Assembly (NCBI RefSeq): GCF_014197615.1
Contig: NZ_JACIFY010000007.1
Coordinates: 183,943-247,942, forward strand
Origin: Rhizobium esperanzae
GTDB taxonomy: Bacteria; Pseudomonadota; Alphaproteobacteria; Rhizobiales; Rhizobiaceae
DNA length: 64,000 bases
Direction: 5' to 3'
Numbering within the stretch: the stretch's first letter is position 1; each line of letters starts with the position of its first letter. This document shows positions 46,858 to 55,850 of this stretch, one piece after another. The notes under the pieces are model-generated. The model made no database searches. It saw only the letters and a list, made by a program, of their open reading frames with translations, and was not told where the DNA came from. A program made the position numbers and the translations under genes.

Positions 46858-48660
46858 ATGAAGCTCACTGGTGGCCAAGTCGTCGCGAAGGCCTTGAAGG
46901 AATACGGTGTGGAATATGTGGCTGGTGTACCCGGTCACGGAATCTGGTCGCTCTTCGATGCCTTTTTGGAAGAGGGGTCTGAAATCCCATTCATCCAGGT
47001 CATGCACGAGCAGAGTGCTGTCCATATGGCCGATGGATACTATCGCGCTTCGGGAAAACCGATGGCTTGCTCGACCTCCGTCGGACCAGGCGCCGCAAAT
47101 ACCATCATCGGTCTCGCCACCGCTCTTTGCGACTCCACTTCGCTCTTCTACGTTTCCGGCTCCCCCCAGACTTACATGCACGGCCACGGGACGATGCAGG
47201 AACTGGAGCGCCATCAAGACAACGCATTTCCGCGCGTGACCGAGCAAGTCACGAAACGTGCATGGCAAGCCAATTCGGTGCAGGTCCTCCCAAGCATCAT
47301 GCACCGTGCCTTCAACGCGATGATGACGGGGCGCCCTGGACCAGTCCACGTTGAAGTTCCGATGGATGTCCAGGTTGAAGCTGCGGATGTCACCATCCAC
47401 CAGCTCGAAAAGCGCCTTCCCATCGGTATTGCCTATCCTGACCCGAAAGCGATCGAAGCTGCTGTTAAGGTTCTTATGACCGCTGAACGTCCGGTCATCG
47501 TGGCGGGTGGCGGCGCGATCACGGCCAATGCATCTGCAGAGCTTACTCGCCTCGCTGAGAAGTTGGGTGCGGCTGTCTCTATCACCTGGAATGGCAAAGG
47601 CGCGATTTCAGAGGATCATGAACTCTTCATCGGCGCTGTCGGACAGACCGGAACCACGTGCGGCAACAAGATCACTGCTTCAGCAGACGTGGTTGTCTCA
47701 GTCGGCTGCCGCTTCACCGATTGGTCTGCATCTTCCTATGCCAAGGGGGTGTCATTCTCCATTCCGTCGGCGAAGCTGATCCATATTGATCTGGACCCGC
47801 GCGAAATCGGCAAAAACTACGAAACGGAAGTCGGTATCGTGGCCGACGCGAAGGTCACGCTCGAAGCTATCCTGTCGCTTATCTCTGACACCGACTCGCA
47901 GAAGTTGCTGTCACGGCGCGAAAACTTCCTTGCTGACGTTCAGAAAGCGAAAGCCGACTGGCGCGCTCAGGTAGGCCCTCGTGAAAACAGCGTTGAAACA
48001 CCATTTACCTCGCAGCGTCCGCTGATGGCGCTTCGCAAGGTCCTCGATCGTGACGGTATCGTCGTCGTCGGCTCCGGCAATACTCAGGGTTCAGTCAAGC
48101 AAAGCTTCCCTGTCTATCAGCCACGCACCCATCTGACGTCCGGTTCTTACTCGCCAATGGGTTGGGCAGTGCCGGCTGCTCTTGGCGCCAAGCTCGCGTG
48201 CCCTGACAGGCAGGTCGTGGCGATCGTCGGCGACGGTGATTTCATGATGTCGTTGCCGGAAATGGGTACTGCCGTGATGAACGGTATCAACGTCGTGTTC
48301 CTTGTTCTCAACAATCAGGGCTACATGTCGATCCGTGGCGGACAGCGCAAGTTCATGGGCCGTCATGTTGCCTCGGAATTCAATCATCATGCCGGCAACG
48401 GCGAGCCATACTCCGCTGACATTGCCGCGTCGGCACGCGCGTTTGGGCTTGAAGCCTGGCGTGTCGAGAAGAACGAGGACCTTGAGTCCAGCATCAAAGC
48501 CGCTCTCGAATGCGGTGGGCCAGCGCTTGTCGAAGTGATTGTTTCGCGTGACGCGGCCGGCCCGTTCGCGACGGGTTGGTGGGACTTCCCGTCGCCAGCT
48601 TACTACGAAAAGGAACAGGCGGCTTACGCGGAAATGCGTGCCCGCGAGCAGCATCTCTAA
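46858..48660 (+). CDS. Thiamine-pyrophosphate-dependent enzyme, acetolactate synthase family
   Basis: A 600-residue TPP enzyme that joins or cleaves at a 2-oxo acid or similar carbonyl. The TPP-activating Glu lies in VMHEQSAVHMADGY (about E51), the central domain has VAGGGAITANAS, and the TPP/Mg motif GDGDFMMSLPEMGT is near residue 458. It resembles acetolactate synthase, glyoxylate carboligase and sulfoacetaldehyde acetyltransferase, with no adjoining small subunit, so a catabolic role is likely. First gene of the rightward region 4 operon. Confidence 0.86.
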   Translation: MKLTGGQVVAKALKEYGVEYVAGVPGHGIWSLFDAFLEEGSEIPFIQVMHEQSAVHMADGYYRASGKPMACSTSVGPGAANTIIGLATALCDSTSLFYVSGSPQTYMHGHGTMQELERHQDNAFPRVTEQVTKRAWQANSVQVLPSIMHRAFNAMMTGRPGPVHVEVPMDVQVEAADVTIHQLEKRLPIGIAYPDPKAIEAAVKVLMTAERPVIVAGGGAITANASAELTRLAEKLGAAVSITWNGKGAISEDHELFIGAVGQTGTTCGNKITASADVVVSVGCRFTDWSASSYAKGVSFSIPSAKLIHIDLDPREIGKNYETEVGIVADAKVTLEAILSLISDTDSQKLLSRRENFLADVQKAKADWRAQVGPRENSVETPFTSQRPLMALRKVLDRDGIVVVGSGNTQGSVKQSFPVYQPRTHLTSGSYSPMGWAVPAALGAKLACPDRQVVAIVGDGDFMMSLPEMGTAVMNGINVVFLVLNNQGYMSIRGGQRKFMGRHVASEFNHHAGNGEPYSADIAASARAFGLEAWRVEKNEDLESSIKAALECGGPALVEVIVSRDAAGPFATGWWDFPSPAYYEKEQAAYAEMRAREQHL

Positions 48661-48761
48661 GCTGCCCTGATCCTCGGGGCGCCGGGCAGGCGCTCCCAAA
48701 ACCCAGGTTTTAATCATCGCGACTGCGGAGCGTGCTGCTTCCGCGAACGAAGAGCTATGTC

Positions 48762-50078
48762 ATGATCAGACACATCAAAACAGCCAAGGCAAGCAACGGA
48801 GGCGGCAGTGACGCCGCGGTAACCAAGGCAGTCGAAACACTTCTCGCGAAGGTGGAGTCGGGCGGCGACAAGGCTGTTCGGGAGCTGTCGGTACAGTTCG
48901 ACAAGTTTGATCGGGAGTCCTATCGCCTGTCGAAAGAGGAAATCTCAACCGCAGTCAATTCGTTGACGAAACAGGAGCGTGAGGATCTGGACTTTGCCCA
49001 GGATCAAATCCGCCGTTTTGCTCAGGCTCAAAAAGATTCCCTCAAGGATCTTGAGATCGAAACGATCCCGGGTGTTGTCCTCGGCCACCGGAATGTCCCG
49101 GTTCAGAATGTAGGCTGCTACGTCCCGGGTGGAAAATATCCTCTCCTCGCATCTGCCCACATGACGGTTCTGACTGCGCGGGTGGCAGGATGCGAACGCG
49201 TAATAACCTGCGCACCGCCGTTCAAGGGGCAAATATCAAACAAGATTGTTGCTGCGCAGGCGCTTGCCGGAGCAGACGAAATCTATTCTCTGGGCGGCGT
49301 TCAGGCGATTGCAGCGATGGCATACGGGACTGAGACCATCCAGCCCGTCGATATGCTCGCCGGCCCGGGCAACGCCTATGTGGCCGAGGCAAAGCGTCTG
49401 CTTTTCGGAAAGGTGGGCATCGATCTTTTCGCCGGTCCGACGGAGACTCTCGTCATCGCTGATGACAGCGTCGACGGCGAGATTGTCGCAACCGACCTGC
49501 TCGGCCAAGCGGAACACGGCGCTAACTCGCCGGCTGTCCTGATAACGAATTCCGAAAAGCTCGCGCGAGATACGCTTAGCGAGATCGACCGCCTTCTCAA
49601 AATCCTTCCCACGTCGGCTATTGCAAGTCAGGCATGGGCCGAATTCGGCGAGATCATCCTGTGCGATACCCTGGAAGAAATGGTTGCTGAAGCCGATCGC
49701 GTCGCTTCGGAGCACGTCCAGGTCATGACCGGAGATCCCGACTATTTCTTAAAAAACATGACGAACTATGGCGCGCTTTTCCTGGGCGCCCGCACCAACG
49801 TTGCTTTCGGCGACAAGGTTATCGGTACCAACCACACGCTCCCAACCAATAAGGCGGCGCGATACACCGGCGGTTTGTGGGTCGGGAAGTTTCTGAAGAC
49901 CTGCACTTATCAGCGGATCGAGACCGACGAAGCATCTGCATTGATCGGCGGCTATACTTCGCGGCTTTGCATCATGGAAGGCTTCGCGGGTCATGCGGAA
50001 CAAGCGAATCTTCGCGTGCGCCGATATGGCGGGCGCAACATTCCGTATGCCGAGGCGGCGGCGCCCGTCAAAGCATGA
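48762..50078 (+). CDS. Histidinol-dehydrogenase-family alcohol dehydrogenase
   Basis: A 438-residue relative of HisD, which oxidises an alcohol to an acid in two NAD-dependent steps with zinc. The zinc ligands are all seen: Q249 and H252 ([10 protein letters not shown]), D351 ([11 protein letters not shown]) and H411 (EGFAGHAEQ); the catalytic pair EH (about 317-318) is in ASEHVQV. There are no other histidine genes nearby, so it is probably a catabolic paralogue such as the sulfopropanediol 3-dehydrogenase (HpsN) group. The ATG at 48762 was preferred over the GTG at 48732. It follows the TPP enzyme by 101 bases. Confidence 0.84.
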   Translation: MIRHIKTAKASNGGGSDAAVTKAVETLLAKVESGGDKAVRELSVQFDKFDRESYRLSKEEISTAVNSLTKQEREDLDFAQDQIRRFAQAQKDSLKDLEIETIPGVVLGHRNVPVQNVGCYVPGGKYPLLASAHMTVLTARVAGCERVITCAPPFKGQISNKIVAAQALAGADEIYSLGGVQAIAAMAYGTETIQPVDMLAGPGNAYVAEAKRLLFGKVGIDLFAGPTETLVIADDSVDGEIVATDLLGQAEHGANSPAVLITNSEKLARDTLSEIDRLLKILPTSAIASQAWAEFGEIILCDTLEEMVAEADRVASEHVQVMTGDPDYFLKNMTNYGALFLGARTNVAFGDKVIGTNHTLPTNKAARYTGGLWVGKFLKTCTYQRIETDEASALIGGYTSRLCIMEGFAGHAEQANLRVRRYGGRNIPYAEAAAPVKA

Positions 50079-50147
50079 TTCCTTGGCGGCTTCATCGCCG
50101 ATCGATGGGTAGCCGATCATCATCTCTAACCAAAAAGGGGAACTACC

Positions 50148-51398
50148 ATGAAACTCAAAACTCTACTCGCAGCCTCGATAGCGCTTCTCCCGGTAGCAGC
50201 CGTTGCTCAGGAAAAGACGAAGATCGAAGGTATCCATCACTGGGTCTCCGAGAGCGAGGTGAACGCGCTTAAGGTGATCACAAACAAGCTCGCCGAAAAA
50301 GGTTACATTTGGCAAGACAGCGCAGTCGGAGGCCTATCTGGCGGCAACGCGCTTCAGGCCCTTAGGACGCGCCTCGCGGCAGGAAATCCCCCTGCTACCA
50401 TGCAGTTTCTAGGTTTCGAAGGCTTGGACTGGGCAAAAGAAGGGGTTCTCCGTTCGCTGAACGACCAGTACGAGAAAAACGGTTGGGACAAGGCACTTGC
50501 TCCGCAGCTGCTGGCTTTCGTAAAGAGTGACGGCGATTTCATCTCGGTGCCGATCAACATGCACCGGCAGAATTGGGTTTGGGCCAACAAAGCTGTGTTC
50601 GACAAAGTTGGCCTTACCGAACCCAAGAGCTGGGATGAATTGATTGCCGACGGCGACAAGTTGAAGGCCGCAGGTGTCGTTCCTTTGGCGATGGGCGATG
50701 AGCCGTGGCAGATCCTCGAAGTGTTCGAAGCCATCCTTGTCGATGTGAACGGCCCGGAGTTCTACAAGAAGGCCGTTATGGATCTGGATGAAGAGGCCCT
50801 TGGCAGTGACAAAATGGTCGATGCATTCGAGAAGCTTCGCAAGGTGCGCGGCCTCGTCGACGAAGGCTTCACCGGCCGCGATTGGGCTGTTGCAACTGGC
50901 ATGGTTGCAAGCGGAAAAGCTGCAATGCAAATCATGGGTGACTGGGCCAAAGGCGAATTTCTGGCGAAAGGCATGAAGCCTGGGACAGACTTCCTGTGCT
51001 TCCCGACCCCGTCGGCCACGCCGAACTATAAGTTCGTCATCGATGCTTTCGGCATGTTCAAGATCGATAACGAGGCCATCACAGCCGGCCAGGATGCGTG
51101 GGCAGAGTCGATTATGGACCCCGAAGTCCAGAAAGAATTCAACAAGATCAAGGGGTCGATCCCGGCTCGCTCCGACGTTTCGGTCGCCGATTTTGACGCG
51201 TGTGCCCAGCGGAGCTTTGCCGATAGAGAAGCGGCGATTGCGAGCGATGCCATGCTCGGTGGACTCACCGAAGGTTTCGCCACTCAGCCACAGTTTTCCG
51301 GTGTGTTCAGTGACGTTGTCGGTAAATTCTTTGTGACAGATATGTCCGCCAAGGACGCCGTCAAGGCGCTTGTCGACGGCATTGACAACGCTCGATGA
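50148..51398 (+). CDS. Sugar ABC transporter solute-binding protein (paralogue of 25176)
   Basis: A 416-residue periplasmic binding protein with a short Sec signal (MKLKTLLAASIALLPVAAVAQ). It shares VPINMHRQNWVWAN, KLKAAGVVPLAMG and QIMGDWAKGEF with the protein at 25176-26429, so both belong to the glucose/mannose-like family, but the N-terminal sugar-contact region differs (GIHHWVSESEVNAL). AAAGGGGAA precedes the ATG. The permeases and ATPase follow directly. Confidence 0.9.
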   Translation: MKLKTLLAASIALLPVAAVAQEKTKIEGIHHWVSESEVNALKVITNKLAEKGYIWQDSAVGGLSGGNALQALRTRLAAGNPPATMQFLGFEGLDWAKEGVLRSLNDQYEKNGWDKALAPQLLAFVKSDGDFISVPINMHRQNWVWANKAVFDKVGLTEPKSWDELIADGDKLKAAGVVPLAMGDEPWQILEVFEAILVDVNGPEFYKKAVMDLDEEALGSDKMVDAFEKLRKVRGLVDEGFTGRDWAVATGMVASGKAAMQIMGDWAKGEFLAKGMKPGTDFLCFPTPSATPNYKFVIDAFGMFKIDNEAITAGQDAWAESIMDPEVQKEFNKIKGSIPARSDVSVADFDACAQRSFADREAAIASDAMLGGLTEGFATQPQFSGVFSDVVGKFFVTDMSAKDAVKALVDGIDNAR

Positions 51399-51406
51399 CC
51401 CATCAT

Positions 51407-51435
51407 CAGGGCGCCGGCATTAAGCCGGCGCCCTG
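51407..51435 (+). terminator. Perfect 12-bp stem-loop after the solute-binding protein gene
   Basis: CAGGGCGCCGGC (51407-51418) and GCCGGCGCCCTG (51424-51435) are perfect complements around the loop ATTAA. It lies between the binding protein gene and the first permease gene, with no strong T-run, the position and form of mRNA-stabilising or partly terminating structures in binding-protein operons. Confidence 0.75.
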
Positions 51436-51466
51436 AATCGTCAATACGCTTCAACGCCGGATTACT

Positions 51467-52366
51467 GTGATGCACAGGACACCTTCGCTAAAAGATAAAC
51501 TGACGCGCTGGCTACCTCGGATCGTTTTGTCGCCGAGCCTGGTCGTTGTCTTCGTCGGGGTTTATCTCTTCATCGCCTGGACGGCCGGAATTTCCCTGTC
51601 TTCCTCGAAAATGGTTCCAAGGTTCGATTTTGTTGGCCTGGAACAATACGCGCGCCTATGGGCAACGCCCCGGTGGGAGACAGCTGTCGCAAATCTGTTC
51701 ATCTTCACTGTGCTGTTCCTTGCAATCACCATTGCGCTTGGTCTGTTCATTGCCATCCTTCTTGATCAACAGGTGAGGGCAGAGGGCTTTCTTCGGGCTG
51801 TCTACCTTTATCCAATGGCGCTGTCGTTCATCGTAACGGGTACCGCGTGGAAGTGGATTCTCAACCCCGAGTTGGGTGTCCAGAAGGTCGTCAACGAACT
51901 CGGCTGGACAGGCTTCGTCTTCGATTGGATCACGCGGCCAGAATACGCAATCTATTGTGTCGTGATCGCAGCGGTGTGGCAATCAACGGGCTTTGCCATG
52001 GCGATCTTCCTCGCCGGTCTCCGCGGCATCGACACGTCGATTATCAAGGCTGCTCAAATCGAGGGCGCGACGCTGCCGCGCATCTATATGAGCATCATCG
52101 TCCCCATGCTGCGACCGGCGTTTCTCAGCGTCGTTGTCTTGCTCAGCTACATATCGATCAAGAGCTTCGACCTTGTCCTGGCATTGACAGGCGGTGGTCC
52201 GGGCAGCGCGACCGAGATGCCCTCGACGTTCATGTTCTCCGCCACGTTCAAGCGGAACCAGATGGGCATTGGGGCGGCCAGCGCGATGATGATGTTGATG
52301 ACCGTTGCGGCAATCATCGTGCCCTATCTGTACTCCGAACTGAAGGAGAACCGCAATGCACATTGA
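51467..52366 (+). CDS. Sugar ABC transporter permease (MalF/UgpA type, paralogue of 31128)
   Basis: A 299-residue permease with about six membrane segments and the EAA loop KAAQIEGATLPRIYMSIIVPML. The YLYPMALSFIVTGTAWKWIL and [13 protein letters not shown] segments closely follow the permease at 31128-32042. A GTG at 51467 and an ATG at 51470 are both possible starts. It overlaps the second permease gene by 11 bases. Confidence 0.88.
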   Translation: MMHRTPSLKDKLTRWLPRIVLSPSLVVVFVGVYLFIAWTAGISLSSSKMVPRFDFVGLEQYARLWATPRWETAVANLFIFTVLFLAITIALGLFIAILLDQQVRAEGFLRAVYLYPMALSFIVTGTAWKWILNPELGVQKVVNELGWTGFVFDWITRPEYAIYCVVIAAVWQSTGFAMAIFLAGLRGIDTSIIKAAQIEGATLPRIYMSIIVPMLRPAFLSVVVLLSYISIKSFDLVLALTGGGPGSATEMPSTFMFSATFKRNQMGIGAASAMMMLMTVAAIIVPYLYSELKENRNAH

Positions 52367-53234
52367 AGCAAGGCCAGCGCGGCGTTCTCTCCAGCTTGGC
52401 CGAGTATTTATCTACGGGTCGCTCATTGCACTTGCCGCTTTTTATCTGATGCCGCTATGGGTGATGATCGTCACGTCTTTGAAGTCACTTGATGAAATCT
52501 ATTCCGGCTCGTTCATTGGACTTCCGAAGGCAGTGACGTTCGAGGCCTGGCAGAAAGCTTGGGACGAGGCATGCATCGGTACTGCATGCGGCGGTCTCAA
52601 GCCGTACTTCGTCAACTCGCTTCTCATGGTCGTTCCTGCTGTCACTCTATCGACCATGATCGGGGCGGTTAACGGCTACATTCTAACGAAATGGCGATTT
52701 CCGGGTTCCAACTTCATCTTCGGAATGTTGCTGTTTGGCTGCTTCTTGCCATTTCAGGCGGTGATTCTGCCAATGGCGCAGTTGCTCGGCGCACTGAAAC
52801 TTTCCGGCACGATCCCAGGACTGGTTTTGGTTCATACGGTCTACGGGATCAGTTTCACCACCCTGTTTTTCCGGAACTACTTCATTACAATTCCGGACGA
52901 ACTGACACGAGCGGCTCAGATCGACGGTGCCGGATTCTTCCGCATCTTCTTCTCGATCATGTTGCCAGCTGCTCTTCCGATCATCGTGGTCTCATGCATC
53001 TGGCAATTTACCCAGATCTGGAACGACTTCCTGTTCGGCGTGTCATTCACTGCGGGTCAGTCATCACCGATCACCGTAGCACTTAACAACATCGTCAACG
53101 TGACGATGGGTCGAAAGCAATACAACGTCGATATGGCCGCGGCAATGATTGCCGCGATTCCAACCCTTGTCGTCTATGTCATCGCCGGGCGCTATTTCGT
53201 CCGCGGACTGACTGCCGGTGCCGTGAAAGGCTGA
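52356..53234 (+). CDS. Sugar ABC transporter permease (MalG/UgpE type, paralogue of 32032)
   Basis: The second permease, 292 residues. Membrane segments include [20 protein letters not shown], and the EAA loop is around [20 protein letters not shown]. It shares [20 protein letters not shown] and the C-terminal [16 protein letters not shown] with the permease at 32032-32916. Four bases separate it from the ATPase gene, a tight coupled arrangement. Confidence 0.88.
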   Translation: MHIEARPARRSLQLGRVFIYGSLIALAAFYLMPLWVMIVTSLKSLDEIYSGSFIGLPKAVTFEAWQKAWDEACIGTACGGLKPYFVNSLLMVVPAVTLSTMIGAVNGYILTKWRFPGSNFIFGMLLFGCFLPFQAVILPMAQLLGALKLSGTIPGLVLVHTVYGISFTTLFFRNYFITIPDELTRAAQIDGAGFFRIFFSIMLPAALPIIVVSCIWQFTQIWNDFLFGVSFTAGQSSPITVALNNIVNVTMGRKQYNVDMAAAMIAAIPTLVVYVIAGRYFVRGLTAGAVKG

Positions 53235-53238
53235 TACA

Positions 53239-54339
53239 ATGTCTACTCTTGAAATCGATCGCGTCCGCAAAGCATATGGTGACCTCGAAGTGCTGAAGGA
53301 GGTCTCGATCTCGATTGGGACCGGCGATTTTCTCGTGCTGCTGGGACCATCTGGCTGCGGAAAATCGACGCTCCTCAACATGATCGCGGGTCTTGAAACG
53401 ATCACCGGCGGTCAGATTCGCATTGCTGACAACGTGGTCAATGATTTGTCCCCGAAGGATCGGGACATTGCAATGGTGTTTCAGTCTTATGCACTTTACC
53501 CAACCATGACGGTGCGTGAGAACATCGAATTCGGCATGAAGATCCGCAAGGTCACCCATGCTGATCGCGACAAAGCTGTTCGTGCGGCAGCAGAGCTGCT
53601 CCAGATCAGTCACCTGCTAGATCGAAAGCCGTCGCAATTGTCCGGCGGACAGCGTCAGCGCGTCGCCATGGGACGTGCTATCGTCCGCCAGCCAAAACTT
53701 TTTCTGTTCGATGAACCTCTTTCGAACCTCGATGCAAAGCTTCGTGTTGACATGCGGACAGAGATCAAGCGCCTCCATCAGCGCTTGGGAACGACGATCG
53801 TCTACGTCACGCACGATCAAATCGAAGCAATGACGCTCGCGACACGCGTTGCCGTGATGAAGGACGGCATCGTCCAGCAGCTGGATGAACCTCAGAAGGT
53901 TTATGATCGGCCTGCCAACGTTTATGTCGCGAGATTTGTCGGCTCGCCGTCCATGAACATCGTTCCTGCAAAGCTTGAAGCCGACGGCTCCAATGTAAGC
54001 GCCGTGGTGCAAATCCCGAACCGGGCGCCCGCTCGCATTTCAGGGATTCAAATCTCCGCGTCGGCGCTGAACAAATATTCTGCCAAGGAGGTGCTGATCG
54101 GTATCCGACCAGAAAACTTCAGCCCCGCATCGAGCGCAGGCGCGAATTGCCTCACAGTCGATATCGACGTTGTCGAGCCTACCGGACCGGACGCGCTTGT
54201 TGTGTTCCAGCTCGCGGGCGTGGAGGTAACTGCACGGCTTCCGCCCAACACTGCAAGATCAAGAGCCGAAGCTTGTTTGTCTGTCGATGGCTCGAAGATC
54301 GTGTTGTTCGATGCGCAAACGGAATCTCGAATCGATTGA
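53239..54339 (+). CDS. Sugar ABC transporter ATP-binding protein (paralogue of 32922)
   Basis: A 366-residue ATPase with Walker [10 protein letters not shown], signature [14 protein letters not shown], Walker B LFLFDEP, switch VTHDQIEA and a C-terminal TOBE/OB regulatory domain (GIRPENFS). Together with 50148-53234 it gives a complete importer encoded in one block. The region 3 copy is split, with its binding protein gene 5 kb from the permease genes, so this block probably shows the older arrangement. Confidence 0.9.
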   Translation: MSTLEIDRVRKAYGDLEVLKEVSISIGTGDFLVLLGPSGCGKSTLLNMIAGLETITGGQIRIADNVVNDLSPKDRDIAMVFQSYALYPTMTVRENIEFGMKIRKVTHADRDKAVRAAAELLQISHLLDRKPSQLSGGQRQRVAMGRAIVRQPKLFLFDEPLSNLDAKLRVDMRTEIKRLHQRLGTTIVYVTHDQIEAMTLATRVAVMKDGIVQQLDEPQKVYDRPANVYVARFVGSPSMNIVPAKLEADGSNVSAVVQIPNRAPARISGIQISASALNKYSAKEVLIGIRPENFSPASSAGANCLTVDIDVVEPTGPDALVVFQLAGVEVTARLPPNTARSRAEACLSVDGSKIVLFDAQTESRID

Positions 54340-54353
54340 GGATCAACGCTCCC

Positions 54354-55850
54354 ATGCAGCACAATGCAGACATTGTGATTATCGGTTCCGGTGTTGGCGG
54401 CAGTTCCCTGGCGTACAGCCTGGCCGACTCGGGGCGACGGATCGTTATCCTCGAGCGCGGCGACTACCTTAAAGACACCGCCGAAGCCCGTGACGACATT
54501 GCGATCTTTCAAAAGGGGTTCTACCGGCCGACCGAGAACTGGCTAGGAACTGACGGCGAGAGCTTTCTGGCCAACAACTACTACTACGTCGGTGGAAACT
54601 CGAAGTTCTTTGGAGCGGTCATGTACCGTTACCGGAAAGAAGATTTTTTGCCTCGTCCCCATCTGGATGGAAGCTCACCGGGCTGGCCTATATCATATGA
54701 TGAACTCGAGCCATGGTATGAGCGCGCCGAAGAGGTCTTCCGCGTGCGGGGTGCCATTGGAGAGGATCCTACGGAACCTCCCCACGGCCGACCTTATTCC
54801 TACCCTGCTGTTCCCGATGAGCCGTCCATCGCATCGGTCCGAGCGCGTCTAAAAAATGCGGGTATCCATCCCGCTAGTCTTCCTCTTGCTATCGATATTG
54901 AGGCATGGCTCAAGCGTGCAAGAACCGGCTGGGATGCCTTCCCAAATACCGGGTTAGGTAAGATAGACGCCGAGGTCGGGCCTTTAAGTGGTGCCCTTCA
55001 GCACCCGAATGTGCGCATCATTACTGGCGCAAGCGTATCGCGCCTGGAAACAGATGAAACAGGAAAGCGCATCATATCAGCGACCTTCACGAAGGATGGA
55101 GCGGCACATTCAATTACGGCGGATGTCTTCGCTGTGGCTGCCGGGGCTGTTCAGACATCCGCATTGCTTCTTCGATCTGCAAACGCGGCTCATCCGAAGG
55201 GTTTGGCAAACAGTTCGGACCAGTTGGGCCGAAATTTCATGAACCATAACACGTCCGCGATGCTCGTGCTGGACTACAGACGGAACGCCTCAGTCTATCA
55301 GAAGACTTTAGCGTTCAACGATTTCTACAATGAGAACAACGAATTTGGCGCGCCGCTAGGAAACGTGCAACTGCTTGGTCACATCACCGGCAACATTCTG
55401 AAAGCGAATTTTCCCGTACCTGCCCCATCCTGGCTCATTAATATCATCGCAAGACATGCGTACGGATGGTTCCTCACCAGCGAAGATCTTCCGAACCCGG
55501 AAAGCCGGGTCATGGTCAAGGACGATCGGATTGTCGTCAACTGGGTGCGTTCAAACGTGCGCGCGCATGAAGCGCTGATCAAGAAGACGAAGCAGGTGAT
55601 GCGCAAGGCTGGCTTCCCAGTCGTGCTTACCCATACGTTCGGAAGGAAGACGACGTCTCATCAGTGCGGAACCGCCAGGCTTGGAAGCGATCCGAAAACT
55701 TCGGTTGTCGACCTGAACTGCCGGAGCCATGATGTCTCGAACCTGTACATCACTGACGCTTCGGTATTGCCGACCTCCGCAGCTGTCAACCCGGCCCTTA
55801 CAATTGCTGCTCTCGCAATCAAGGCCGGTGCATCGATAGGGAGCCGCTAA
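54354..55850 (+). CDS. GMC oxidoreductase, glucoside 3-dehydrogenase/pyranose-oxidase-like
   Basis: A 498-residue FAD enzyme starting DIVIIGSGVGGSSLAYSLA. Its C-terminal active-site segment reads TTSHQCGTARLGSDPKTSVV and ends SAAVNPALTIAALA. This pattern recalls bacterial glucoside 3-dehydrogenases and pyranose oxidases rather than choline dehydrogenases (which read HPxGTCKMG). A YYYVGGNSKFFGA segment replaces the usual GMC signature. The ATG at 54354 is chosen; the frame is open from 54147 within the ATPase gene. Oxidation of a sugar ring hydroxyl is plausible but unproven. No small or cytochrome subunit is nearby. Confidence 0.83.
   Translation: MQHNADIVIIGSGVGGSSLAYSLADSGRRIVILERGDYLKDTAEARDDIAIFQKGFYRPTENWLGTDGESFLANNYYYVGGNSKFFGAVMYRYRKEDFLPRPHLDGSSPGWPISYDELEPWYERAEEVFRVRGAIGEDPTEPPHGRPYSYPAVPDEPSIASVRARLKNAGIHPASLPLAIDIEAWLKRARTGWDAFPNTGLGKIDAEVGPLSGALQHPNVRIITGASVSRLETDETGKRIISATFTKDGAAHSITADVFAVAAGAVQTSALLLRSANAAHPKGLANSSDQLGRNFMNHNTSAMLVLDYRRNASVYQKTLAFNDFYNENNEFGAPLGNVQLLGHITGNILKANFPVPAPSWLINIIARHAYGWFLTSEDLPNPESRVMVKDDRIVVNWVRSNVRAHEALIKKTKQVMRKAGFPVVLTHTFGRKTTSHQCGTARLGSDPKTSVVDLNCRSHDVSNLYITDASVLPTSAAVNPALTIAALAIKAGASIGSR

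Noticed and set aside
46672..47400. 242-codon open frame on the minus strand opposite the start of the TPP enzyme gene
   Set aside because: Shares its region with a clear TPP enzyme N-terminus on the plus strand and has no recognisable domain.
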